The notes beneath the pieces are model-generated. The model made no database searches. It saw only the letters and a list, made by a program, of their open reading frames with translations, and had not been told where the DNA came from. Shown one piece after another: positions 1 through 6,288 of a stretch of 6,517 nt of DNA. Every line of letters begins with the position of its first letter. Positions within the stretch are counted from its first letter, which is position 1. The stretch is from JAZDLO01 sp043801935 (GTDB taxonomy: Bacteria; Actinomycetota; Thermoleophilia; RBG-16-64-13): positions 1 through 6,517 of the forward strand of contig JAZDLO010000096.1 in NCBI GenBank assembly GCA_043801935.1. Reading direction: 5' to 3'. The position numbers and the translations under genes are program-made.

Positions 1-1
1 G

Positions 2-1099
2 GCCAGCTTCTTCGAGCGGCCACCCCGGCCCGGCATCACTCCCCTCAGCCCGGCACTGGCGCAGGCCCAATCGGCTCCGCCGGTTGCTGCTCAGGCGTTG
101 GGGCCGGGGGCCCACCGCCCCGACGTGTTGTTCGCGTCAGATATGCTCGATCTGCCGGTCTTTCTGGCTGCGGTCGAGCCTGAAGTGGCTCGGGCTCCGG
201 CGATAGTCTATTTCCACGAGAATCAACTCACCTATCCCCTGCCGCAGGGCGTGGACCGCGACCTGGGCTACGGATTCAAGAATCTGGCGGCAGCCGTGGC
301 GGCGCAGACCGTCCTGTTCAACAGCGACTATCACAGGCGAGAGTTCCTGGAGGCTGCCGCGAGGCTGCTCCAGACCATGCCCGACGAGATCCCCCTCTGG
401 GCCGTGGAAGAAGTGGAGGCTAAGGCGCGGGTCCTGCCCGTGGGGTGCGACCTCCGCCGTTTCGACCGCCACTGCTCGCGGGCCCGATCGGAAACAGCGG
501 CCGGTCGGTGGGGTGACCGCACGGCCGGGCCACTCATCGTCTGGAACCAGCGCTGGGAGTATGACAAGGCGCCCGCCGAGCTGTTCGCCGCTCTCTATGA
601 GCTGAAGGCCTCTGGAGTCGGCTTTCGACTGGCCATGGCCGGCCCGAATCAGGGCACGCCGACAGCAGAGTTCCTTCGAGCCCGGGAGGAATTGGCCGAT
701 CACATCGTGCAGTGGGGCAAGGTCAATACGGCCTCTGACTATGCGTCGCTCCTGTGGAGTTCCGATGTGGTCGTCTCGACCGCCGTCCACGAGTTCTTCG
801 GGATAGCCGTGGTGGAGGCGGTGTACTGCGGGTGCCGGCCTGTTCTGCCCCGGCGGCTCAGCTATCCGGAGATCATCCCGCGTGAGGCCCATGAGGAAGT
901 GCTGTACGGGGAAGGTGAGCTGGTGACCGCTCTGAGGCGGGCGCTCGCCCAGCCCGACGCCTGGTCGGAAGATTGGCAGCGGACCTGGGTGGCCCGCTTC
1001 GATTGGGCCGGTCTGAGCGCCCGTTACGACGAGGAGATCTGGCGCTGCTGGGAGAACGCTATGTGCGCACGCGGTCCGAACACACTGGCGCCGCAGTAG
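2..1099 (+). CDS. tRNA-queuosine alpha-mannosyltransferase-like glycosyltransferase (QTMAN/GTDC1 family), 5' partial
   Basis: The frame is open from the left edge to the TAG at 1097-1099, so the true start lies outside the window. A TTG at 98 is a possible start but is unlikely, because it would remove the N-terminal part of the first Rossmann-like domain. Visible motifs, in order, are DVLFASDMLDL, then YFHENQLTYP, the GYGFKN and VLFNSDYHRREF segments typical of the DUF3524/QTMAN N-terminal domain, and a GT4-like C-terminal half with VWNQRWEYDK, MAGPNQGTP, the donor-site region HEFFGIAVVEA and PRRLSYPEIIP. In animals this family transfers mannose from GDP-mannose to queuosine in tRNA-Asp in the cytosol. 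For bacterial members the acceptor is inferred from homology only. The first 32 codons in the window are Pro/Ala-rich and not recognisable, probably a variable insertion before the conserved core. No queuosine biosynthesis gene is adjacent. The family call is firm; the exact substrate is not. Confidence 0.85.
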   Translation, partial: ASFFERPPRPGITPLSPALAQAQSAPPVAAQALGPGAHRPDVLFASDMLDLPVFLAAVEPEVARAPAIVYFHENQLTYPLPQGVDRDLGYGFKNLAAAVAAQTVLFNSDYHRREFLEAAARLLQTMPDEIPLWAVEEVEAKARVLPVGCDLRRFDRHCSRARSETAAGRWGDRTAGPLIVWNQRWEYDKAPAELFAALYELKASGVGFRLAMAGPNQGTPTAEFLRAREELADHIVQWGKVNTASDYASLLWSSDVVVSTAVHEFFGIAVVEAVYCGCRPVLPRRLSYPEIIPREAHEEVLYGEGELVTALRRALAQPDAWSEDWQRTWVARFDWAGLSARYDEEIWRCWENAMCARGPNTLAPQ

Positions 1100-1158
1100 G
1101 TGCCCGGGCTGTGAGGCGCTGGCGGGGGAGATAGCGCAAGGATGAACCTCCGCCCCCC

Positions 1159-1187
1159 TTGTCATCGAACATATGTTCGTTTATCCT
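1159..1187 (+). promoter_or_regulatory. dinB promoter (-35 TTGTCA, -10 TATCCT)
   Basis: TTGTCA at 1159-1164 differs from the sigma-70 -35 consensus at one position. TATCCT at 1182-1187 keeps the key TA...T bases of a -10 box. The spacer is exactly 17 bp and contains the LexA palindrome. A start 7-8 nt after the -10 places +1 at about 1194-1195, on or beside the ATG of dinB. This predicts a leaderless mRNA and fits the absence of a Shine-Dalgarno sequence in front of that ATG. The assignment is from base matching and spacing only. Confidence 0.7.
1166..1179 (+). promoter_or_regulatory. LexA operator (SOS box) of dinB
   Basis: CGAACATATGTTCG is a perfect 14-bp palindrome. It matches the Gram-positive/actinobacterial LexA consensus CGAAC-N4-GTTCG at every defined position. 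It lies entirely in the spacer between the -35 and -10 hexamers, so bound LexA should block RNA polymerase directly. Repression would be lifted when RecA-promoted LexA self-cleavage follows DNA damage. A translesion polymerase immediately downstream is a textbook SOS target. Confidence 0.92.
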
Positions 1188-1194
1188 GTTGGTC

Positions 1195-2418
1195 ATGGAG
1201 CCACGGGCCACGTATCGGGTGATCGCCCACCTCGATTTCGACGCCTTCTTCGCCGCAGTAGAGGAGAATCGGGATCCGTCCTTGCGGGGAAAACCGGTGA
1301 TCGTCGGGGGCGGCGAGCGGGGCGTGGTGTCCACCGCTAACTACGTAGCCCGGCGGTACGGGGTGCACTCGGCCATGCCGCTGCGCACTGCCAGGCGCCT
1401 CTGCCCCCATGGGGTGTATCTCACCGGGCATCACCAGCTCTATCGCGACTATTCACGCCGCCTGATGGCCATGCTGGACGGTTACTCTCCTCTGGTGGAG
1501 CAGATGAGCCTCGACGAGGCCTACGTCGATCTCACCGGCACCGAGCGGCTGTTCGGATCGCCGGTACGGACGGCGCGGCTCATCCAGCAGCGGGTCGCTG
1601 AAGAGCTCCACCTGAGCATCTCCGTGGGTCTGGCCACCAACAAGCTGGTGGCCAAGGTAGCCTCCGACTATCGTAAGCCCGCCGGATTCACCGTGGTCCC
1701 GCCGGGGAAGGAGGCGGGATTCCTGGCGCCTCTGCCCGTGGAGAAGCTTCCCGGGGTAGGCCCGGCTCTCCTGGAGCAACTTCGCGACCGGGGTGTGGCC
1801 ACCGTGGGCGACCTGGCCCGGGTGCCGTCACATCTTCTGCGTCTCTCCTTCGGGGAATGGGGGGAGCTACTGGCCCATCGGGCCCGGGGGGAAGATCTGC
1901 GCCGGGTCACGCCCAGGGAAGAAGTGAAGTCCATCTCCCGGGAGCACACGTTCGAGGAGGACGTCTCCGATGTCAGTCTGCTCGAATCGACGCTGGTGTC
2001 GCTCACCGAGGATGTGTGCCGTCGCCTGCGCCGCAAGCGGCTGGAGGCCCGTACGGTGACGGTCAAGATCCGCTATTCGGACTTCGTCACCCACACCTGC
2101 TCCCACACTCTCTCCCGGCCGCTGGACGTGGACGAGATGTTCTTCGAGCAGGTGCTTGCTCTGTTCCGGCAGGGCCGCCGCCGGCGTTATCACCTGCGCT
2201 TGGTGGGGGTGGGGCTCAGCAATCTGGTGCCGCGGGCCTGGCAGGACGACCTTTTCGACCAAGAACTGCCGTTGCTACGGGAGTTGGACCTAAAACTGGA
2301 CGCCATCCGGGAGAAATACGGCAAGGAGGCCATACGCCGGGGAGCGGCGCTTCCCTACTGCTGGCCGGCCAGCGCGAATATACGTACCTCCGAAAGGGCC
2401 GCATCCTCCCATATGTAG
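1195..2418 (+). CDS. dinB: DNA polymerase IV (Y-family translesion polymerase)
   Basis: This gene encodes a 407-residue error-prone polymerase that copies past damaged template bases. The palm carries D14 in HLDFDAFFA and D107-E108 in MSLDEAY, which are the metal-binding carboxylates. F19 aligns with the steric-gate Phe that excludes ribonucleotides. A helix-hairpin-helix (KLPGVGPALLEQL, about 184-196) follows, then the little-finger domain (about 245-345). QDDLF at 350-354 fits the Q-x-x-L-F sliding-clamp-binding motif. ATG 1195 is preferred over the in-frame TTG at 1159 because the TTG codon lies inside the -35 box and the LexA site falls between the two. The usual family ending (IREKYGKEAIRRGA) is followed by about 23 unconserved residues, and most of this tail is read from DNA that is antisense to the end of the convergent gene. 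Regulation is predicted to be LexA-dependent. The start and the family are both well supported. Confidence 0.96.
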   Translation: MEPRATYRVIAHLDFDAFFAAVEENRDPSLRGKPVIVGGGERGVVSTANYVARRYGVHSAMPLRTARRLCPHGVYLTGHHQLYRDYSRRLMAMLDGYSPLVEQMSLDEAYVDLTGTERLFGSPVRTARLIQQRVAEELHLSISVGLATNKLVAKVASDYRKPAGFTVVPPGKEAGFLAPLPVEKLPGVGPALLEQLRDRGVATVGDLARVPSHLLRLSFGEWGELLAHRARGEDLRRVTPREEVKSISREHTFEEDVSDVSLLESTLVSLTEDVCRRLRRKRLEARTVTVKIRYSDFVTHTCSHTLSRPLDVDEMFFEQVLALFRQGRRRRYHLRLVGVGLSNLVPRAWQDDLFDQELPLLRELDLKLDAIREKYGKEAIRRGAALPYCWPASANIRTSERAASSHM

Positions 2419-3140
2419 TCGGGGTAGACGGACACGATGGTCAGCTTCAGCCATTCGGTGGGCTGGGACAACGCGGTGACCGACTGGAAGCTCTCCGTGT
2501 CCAGCAGATCGACCACTTGAGTGTCGCCGCTGGAATACTCGAGCCTGAGCGACTTCACGCGCGCGTTGCCGTTGAACCGCTCCTCGTCCTTCTGGTAACC
2601 GTTGGCGATCTCGATGCGGGCCAGGACCACCGGCCGAGTGAACCCGAAGCGCACCCACTGGCCCACCCCCGGGCCTTCGGCGCCTTCATTCCAGGCGGTG
2701 GCCAGATCGCCGTCCAGGAGGTTGGTGGCCGCGTAGTTGACGGTGGAGGTAGCGTCGAGCACCGAGGAAGCCGAAGCGGCTTGGGGGCGAATGAGCGTGG
2801 CAGCTGCTGTGGAAGAGGTGCTCGCGCCGCCACCGCTCGATCCTCCGCCCAGGGAGGTGCTGGTCGAGGCGGTAGTTCCCCGTACTGATGTGACGGTGTC
2901 GACGTTGTCGCCGGACTTCACCGTCCGATAGACGATCACGCCGAGCGTGAACACCGTGGCCAGGAGGATGAAGAAGAGGGCGATCCCCATCGCGGCGCCG
3001 GCGGCCGTGACCCGTCGGCGCCGTGGGGCTCCGCCGTAGGCCCCGCTGTTGAGAGAAGCGCCGCAGCGGCTGCAAAACACCGCCCCGGGCTCGTTCAGAG
3101 CCCGGCACTCGCGACACCTCTCGTATTTCAGCGCGCTCAT
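2355..3140 (-). CDS. Zinc-ribbon, single-pass membrane protein with NADase-type glycan-binding (discoidin-like) domain
   Basis: Starting at the ATG at 3140-3138, the protein has 261 residues. C9-x2-C12 and C23-x2-C26 form an N-terminal zinc ribbon. PRRRRV (39-44) precedes one hydrophobic helix (about 46-71), so the positive-inside rule puts the ribbon in the cytoplasm. A low-complexity Ser/Thr/Gly/Ala stalk (about 82-118) leads to a beta-sandwich resembling coagulation factor 5/8 C domains. That domain shows NLLDGDLATAW, GVGQWVRFGF, IANGYQKDEERFNGNARVK, YSSGDTQVVDLLD and a closing WEDAALSEVRIF, the hallmarks of the NADase-type glycan-binding domain. The role is unknown; carbohydrate or cell-envelope binding is inferred from the fold. 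An in-frame ATG at 3176 would add 12 residues (MESHDPGNGCEG). The purine-rich AAGGA touches the 3140 ATG with no spacing, so the start is uncertain. The 3' end overlaps dinB by 64 bp, tail to tail. Confidence 0.85.
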   Translation of the reverse strand: MSALKYERCRECRALNEPGAVFCSRCGASLNSGAYGGAPRRRRVTAAGAAMGIALFFILLATVFTLGVIVYRTVKSGDNVDTVTSVRGTTASTSTSLGGGSSGGGASTSSTAAATLIRPQAASASSVLDATSTVNYAATNLLDGDLATAWNEGAEGPGVGQWVRFGFTRPVVLARIEIANGYQKDEERFNGNARVKSLRLEYSSGDTQVVDLLDTESFQSVTALSQPTEWLKLTIVSVYPDYIWEDAALSEVRIFALAGQQ

Positions 3141-3211
3141 TCCTTCACAGCCGTTCCCGGGATCGTGCGATTCCATGCGTGCCCGCCGCCACGCATCACG
3201 GTCATTGCGCC

Positions 3212-3220
3212 ATTATTACA
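3212..3220 (-). promoter_or_regulatory. Putative extended -10 promoter of the minus-strand membrane-protein gene
   Basis: On the minus strand, positions 3220 down to 3212 read TGTAATAAT. This is a TG-N extended element followed by AATAAT, one mismatch from TATAAT. No good -35 hexamer lies at 16-18 bp, which is usual for extended -10 promoters. The predicted transcript would start near 3205, upstream of both candidate ATGs (3176 and 3140). It is the only AT-rich patch in this otherwise GC-rich stretch, which is modest support. Confidence 0.45.
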
Positions 3221-3296
3221 GGGAGATGGGGTTTGCCGAAAGCGTTATTCATGCTGATGATCGCTATCGCTGCAACCGGGTCGCTCCGTGCCCCTC

Positions 3297-3305
3297 TGGT
3301 AGAAT
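3297..3305 (+). promoter_or_regulatory. Putative extended -10 promoter of the lsrF operon
   Basis: TGGTAGAAT consists of TG-N and TAGAAT, one mismatch from TATAAT. It ends 41 nt before the lsrF ATG, giving a predicted leader of about 35 nt that contains the ribosome binding site. No convincing -35 box is seen. The 206-nt divergent region (3141-3346) has no obvious operator palindrome; a short tandem ATCGCT-ATCGCT repeat at about 3260-3271 is the only pattern noticed. Confidence 0.45.
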
Positions 3306-3334
3306 CACACCGTCCGTCCCTTGCGAGCACATGT

Positions 3335-3340
3335 GGAGAG
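3335..3340 (+). promoter_or_regulatory. Ribosome binding site of lsrF
   Basis: GGAGAG lies 6 nt before the ATG at 3347. It settles the start of lsrF in favour of this ATG over in-frame codons further upstream (from 3179), which would add 56 residues absent from LsrF proteins. Confidence 0.75.
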
Positions 3341-3346
3341 TCGTCC

Positions 3347-4231
3347 ATGGCCGATACCGAGAGTCTCAAGGAATCAAAGAACTTCTGTCTCGACATACCA
3401 CATCGGCACGAGGCGTTCTTCCTGAAGGGCTCCACGGCCCTGGATTGGGGAATGCAGAACCGTCTGGCGCGGATCTTCCGCCCCGAATCCGGCCGCACGG
3501 TCATGCTGGCCATCGACCACGGCTATTTTCAGGGCCCTACGTCGGGCCTGGAGCGGGTGGACGTCAACATCCTCCCCCTAGCTCCCTATGCCGACGCTCT
3601 CATGCTCACGCGGGGCATCCTGCGCACGACCATCCCACCTTCTTACGAACGGGGTATCGTCATGCGGGCCAGCGGCGGGCCCAGCGTCCTCAAAGAACTG
3701 TCGAACGAGCAATTGGCCGTCGACATAGAAGACGCGGTGCGCATGAACGTGGCCGCCATGGCCGTGCAGGTCTTCATCGGGGGCGAGTACGAGACCCAAT
3801 CTATCCACAACCTCACCCGGCTGGTGGATATGGGGAACCGGTACGGCATCCCCACCCTCGGCGTCACTGCGGTGGGTAAGAGCATGACCCGCGACGCCCG
3901 CTACTTCCGGCTGGCCTGCCGGATAGCAGCGGAGTTGGGGGCGCACGTCGTCAAGACCTACTACGTCGAAACGGATTTCGAGACCGTGACCGCCTCCTGC
4001 CCGGTACCGGTCGTGATGGCCGGCGGCAAGAAGCTCCCCGAGTTGGACGCTCTCACCATGGCTTACAAAGCGGTGAGCGAAGGTGCGTCGGGCGTCGACA
4101 TGGGCCGGAACATCTTCCAGTCCGATGCTCCGGTGGCGATGATCCAGGCGGTGGGCAAGGTGGTACACGAGTTCATGAAGCCCGAGGACGCCTACGAACT
4201 GTTCCGGACATTGAAGAGCGAGAAGAAGTAG
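3347..4231 (+). CDS. lsrF: 3-hydroxy-5-phosphonooxypentane-2,4-dione thiolase (LsrF-like; class I aldolase DhnA/FbaB superfamily)
   Basis: The protein has 294 residues, close to the 291 of E. coli LsrF, and resembles it from the first residues (MADTESLKESKNF) to the last. In AI-2 breakdown, LsrF transfers an acetyl group from 3-hydroxy-5-phosphonooxypentane-2,4-dione to CoA, giving acetyl-CoA and dihydroxyacetone phosphate in the cytosol. Diagnostic blocks are LKGSTALDWGMQNRL (26-40), TVMLAIDHGYFQGPTSGLER (51-70), LTRGILR (87-93), KTYYVE (203-208), MAGGKKLPE (224-232) and the phosphate-binding region GASGVDMGRNIFQSD (246-260). K203 falls at the position of the Schiff-base lysine of E. coli LsrF. 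It is the first gene of the operon, followed after 6 nt by the epimerase gene. The LsrF subfamily call is strong. Whether the substrate here is phospho-AI-2-derived or another phosphorylated diketone/ketose is open, because other lsr genes are not in view. Confidence 0.9.
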   Translation: MADTESLKESKNFCLDIPHRHEAFFLKGSTALDWGMQNRLARIFRPESGRTVMLAIDHGYFQGPTSGLERVDVNILPLAPYADALMLTRGILRTTIPPSYERGIVMRASGGPSVLKELSNEQLAVDIEDAVRMNVAAMAVQVFIGGEYETQSIHNLTRLVDMGNRYGIPTLGVTAVGKSMTRDARYFRLACRIAAELGAHVVKTYYVETDFETVTASCPVPVVMAGGKKLPELDALTMAYKAVSEGASGVDMGRNIFQSDAPVAMIQAVGKVVHEFMKPEDAYELFRTLKSEKK

Positions 4232-4237
4232 CGCCGA

Positions 4238-5008
4238 GTGAATGGCGTCTCGACAGACAGTACGGGGGCAGGCGGAGCTGCGGCAAGCGGCACGCTCAAG
4301 CGATTGCGCTCGCTGTGTCCCACGGTCAGTGTGGGGACCCTCACCGCCGACCTCATGCATCTGGGCGACGAACTCGCGCTCCTCGAGCACGCGGGCGTGG
4401 GCGTCGTCCACGTGGACGTGATGGACGGGCGCTTCTGCCCGGCGATGACTGTCGGCCCCCCGTACGTCGGTGGCCTGCGCACGCCGCTCCTCAAGGATGT
4501 GCATCTCATGGTGCACGAGCCGCTCGACAAGTTGGGCGCCTACGTGGCAGCCGGGGCCGACATCCTCACCGTGCACGTGGAATCGGCGGTCCACATCCAC
4601 CGGGTCCTCCAACGCCTCGGCGGGATGGAGCATGTCGCCGGGCCCGGCCGGGGTCTGGTCCGCGGGCTGGCTCTCAATCCGGGCACTCCCCTGGAGTGGC
4701 TGGCCCCTCCCTTGCTGGATGAGGTGGAGATGATCGTCCTGCTGGCGGTCGACCCGGGATGGGGTGGGCAGACGTTCGCCTCCACCACATACTCCCGCGT
4801 GGCTCGGGTCAAGGAGATGATCGCGGCGGCGGGCAAAGACATCCTGGTGTGCGTCGACGGCGGCATCACCCGGGACAACATCGCCGAGGTGGCGGCCGCC
4901 GGGGCGGACTTGATCGTCACGGGCAGTGCGGTGTTCGAAGGCAATGCGACCGCGGCGAACGCCGCGTTCATGCTGGCCGCGGTACGCGGGGCGGCGGGAG
5001 CGAAGTAG
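4238..5008 (+). CDS. Ribulose-phosphate 3-epimerase family protein (Rpe/LsrE-like)
   Basis: This is a 256-residue TIM-barrel epimerase that inverts C3 of a ketose phosphate such as D-ribulose 5-phosphate or a related compound. The metal and catalytic residues of the family are all present: H58 and D60 in VVHVDVMDGRF, H89 in KDVHLMV and D207 in VCVDGGIT. VDPGWGGQTF (171-180) and the phosphate-binding TGSAVF (228-233) are also typical. Compared with E. coli Rpe it has about 20 extra low-complexity residues at the N terminus and a short Gly-rich insertion near 133-141. No ATG is usable; the GTG lies 6 nt after the lsrF stop, behind a purine-rich AGAAGAAG within the end of lsrF, suggesting translational coupling. 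In Salmonella the lsr operon also carries an rpe homologue (lsrE) near lsrF, so a dedicated pathway role is more likely than housekeeping pentose-phosphate epimerisation. That last point is inference. Confidence 0.87.
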   Translation: MNGVSTDSTGAGGAAASGTLKRLRSLCPTVSVGTLTADLMHLGDELALLEHAGVGVVHVDVMDGRFCPAMTVGPPYVGGLRTPLLKDVHLMVHEPLDKLGAYVAAGADILTVHVESAVHIHRVLQRLGGMEHVAGPGRGLVRGLALNPGTPLEWLAPPLLDEVEMIVLLAVDPGWGGQTFASTTYSRVARVKEMIAAAGKDILVCVDGGITRDNIAEVAAAGADLIVTGSAVFEGNATAANAAFMLAAVRGAAGAK

Positions 5009-5015
5009 TACCAGA

Positions 5016-5022
5016 GAAGGGG
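5016..5022 (+). promoter_or_regulatory. Ribosome binding site of the class II aldolase gene
   Basis: GAAGGGG sits 9 nt before the ATG at 5032, in the 23-nt gap after the epimerase stop. It supports this ATG against an in-frame open stretch that reaches back to 4759 inside the epimerase gene. Confidence 0.7.
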
Positions 5023-5031
5023 TGGCTCTTC

Positions 5032-6273
5032 ATGCGGTCGAGATGGTCGGACGAGGAAGCCGCCGGGTTTGTGACGCGCTATGGCGCCGAGTGGGGCGAA
5101 CAGCTCGCGCTTCGCACCTATACCACCCGGCTGCTGGGGGCTGAACCCGCGTTGGTGCTCCACGGGGGCGGCAATTCTTCGGTGAAGGCTCCGTGGAAGA
5201 ACATCTTGAACGAGACGGTGCCGGCGCTATTCGTCAAGGCTTCGGGGGCCGACATGGCCACTATCGAGCCAGACGGTCATCCCGCGCTCGACCTCGACTA
5301 CCTGCGCCGGCTGCGCGCCCTGAAGGAATTGGACGATGGGACGATGGTCGACCAGCTGCGCAGCCATCTGCTGCGGGCGGACAGTCCCACCCCTTCGATC
5401 GAAGCGCTGGTGCACGCTTTTCTTCCCGCGACCTTCATCGACCACACGCACGCCGATGCTATCCTCGCGCTCACCAACCGGCCGGACGGTGAGGCTGTGG
5501 CGCTCCAGGCCCTGGGCGACGAGGTGATCGTGCTGTCTTACGTAACTCCGGGTTTCGAGCTGGCATTGGCCGCAGCCGCGGCCCTGGAGGCCCATCCCGC
5601 AGCTCGGGGCATGGTGTGGGGGCATCACGGTCTGGTCACCTGGGGGGATTCGGCCCGGGATTCGTACGAGGCGATGATCGACCTGGTATCGCGAGCGGAG
5701 CGGTTCTCGGAGGCACAGCGGTCGCAGGCCGGCGCAGCCGCGGTGGACGTGGCGGCGGATCCCGCCATCGAGGCCCGGCTGGCCCTGGTGGCGCCGGTGG
5801 TGCGTGGCCTGCTCGCCCAGCGCACCGGTGACTGCGATCGTCCCTACCGGCGGGTGGTGGTCCAGTCTCTGACCACCCCAGAGGTGCTTGCCGCGTTGGC
5901 TGTTCCCGGGGCTCGCGAAGCCCTGGTCACCCCGCCGCTCACCACCGATCATCTGATCCGTACCAAGGCGTTGCCGCTCTGGGTGGAGGGACTCGCCTTC
6001 GACGAGCCCGAGAAGCTTCGAGAGCAACTGGAAGCCGCGGTGCGGAGCTACTGCGAGACCTACCAGGCCTACCTCGACCGGTACGCGACCTCCATGCCTC
6101 CGGGGGTGCAGCCGTTCGATCCGCGGCCGCGGGTGGTCCTCGTACCGGGGCTGGGAGCGTTCTGCGCCGGCCCGGATCTCCGAGAAGCTACCATCGTGCG
6201 GGACATCACCGCGCACACCCTCGCGGTCAAGAGTCTCGTGGCCGCCACCGGCTCTTACGAGGGACTGGGGTAA
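5032..6273 (+). CDS. Class II aldolase, N-terminal half of a bifunctional aldolase/short-chain dehydrogenase (rhamnulose-1-phosphate aldolase-like)
   Basis: The 413-residue product belongs to the zinc-dependent class II aldolase/adducin fold, which cleaves phosphorylated ketoses or ketose-like compounds by retro-aldol reaction. GGGNSS (45-50) and KASGADM (69-75) form the phosphate-binding region. E124 lies where the family's catalytic or active-site Glu is expected, H138 and H140 in DHTHAD are zinc ligands, and H199 in GHHGLVTWGD is the third. The long C-terminal part (TTDHLIRTKALPLWVEG at 304-320, RVVLVPGLGAFCAG at 367-380, and TGSYEGLG at the end) is found in fused aldolase/SDR proteins such as B. 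subtilis YuxG, not in small stand-alone aldolases. A TAA at 6271 ends the reading frame where the fused protein normally continues into its dehydrogenase half, which follows in the same frame. The exact substrate cannot be read from sequence; rhamnulose 1-phosphate is the best-known one for the family. Confidence 0.87.
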   Translation: MRSRWSDEEAAGFVTRYGAEWGEQLALRTYTTRLLGAEPALVLHGGGNSSVKAPWKNILNETVPALFVKASGADMATIEPDGHPALDLDYLRRLRALKELDDGTMVDQLRSHLLRADSPTPSIEALVHAFLPATFIDHTHADAILALTNRPDGEAVALQALGDEVIVLSYVTPGFELALAAAAALEAHPAARGMVWGHHGLVTWGDSARDSYEAMIDLVSRAERFSEAQRSQAGAAAVDVAADPAIEARLALVAPVVRGLLAQRTGDCDRPYRRVVVQSLTTPEVLAALAVPGAREALVTPPLTTDHLIRTKALPLWVEGLAFDEPEKLREQLEAAVRSYCETYQAYLDRYATSMPPGVQPFDPRPRVVLVPGLGAFCAGPDLREATIVRDITAHTLAVKSLVAATGSYEGLG

Positions 6274-6288
6274 GAAGAGCTCTTCCGT
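6271..6288 (+). other. In-frame TAA and 15-nt gap interrupting the aldolase/SDR linker
   Basis: The TAA at 6271-6273 is followed in the same frame by codons for EELFR and then by the ATG at 6289 (MEYRSLQHAKL). Read through the stop, the sequence is YEGLG-stop-EELFRMEYRSLQHAKL, which follows the linker of fused family members (approximately YEGLSEEELFxMEYWSLEQAKL, recalled from the family, not aligned here). One substitution, for example GAA to TAA, would explain it. A purine run AAGAAGAG at 6272-6279 could serve as a weak ribosome binding site for the ATG. Confidence 0.75.

Noticed and set aside
1114..1140. Possible hairpin (GCGCT ... AGCGC) after the glycosyltransferase stop, considered as a terminator
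   Set aside because: The stem is only 5 bp with a 12-nt loop and no T-run, which is too weak to call.
137..1165. Long minus-strand open frame (342 codons) opposite the glycosyltransferase
   Set aside because: No domain features are present and the composition is antisense-like; the plus-strand frame carries clear QTMAN motifs.
3179..3346. In-frame N-terminal extension of lsrF containing a hydrophobic run (KALFMLMIAIAATGSL) that looks like a signal peptide
   Set aside because: Known LsrF proteins begin at the equivalent of MADTESL. A good ribosome binding site precedes that ATG, and the extension would span the predicted promoter.
3578..4633. Long minus-strand open frame (351 codons) opposite lsrF and the epimerase gene
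   Set aside because: It is His/Val/Arg-rich with no family motif, and it spans the junction of two confidently identified plus-strand genes.
4759..5031. In-frame upstream extension of the class II aldolase into the epimerase gene
   Set aside because: It is Arg/Gly-rich shadow translation of conserved epimerase codons; the ATG at 5032 has its own ribosome binding site and starts the family's usual N terminus.
6274..6285. Perfect 12-bp palindrome GAAGAGCTCTTC between the TAA and the SDR ATG, considered as an operator
   Set aside because: It is exactly the codons for the conserved linker peptide EELF, so codon choice explains it; there is no promoter around it.
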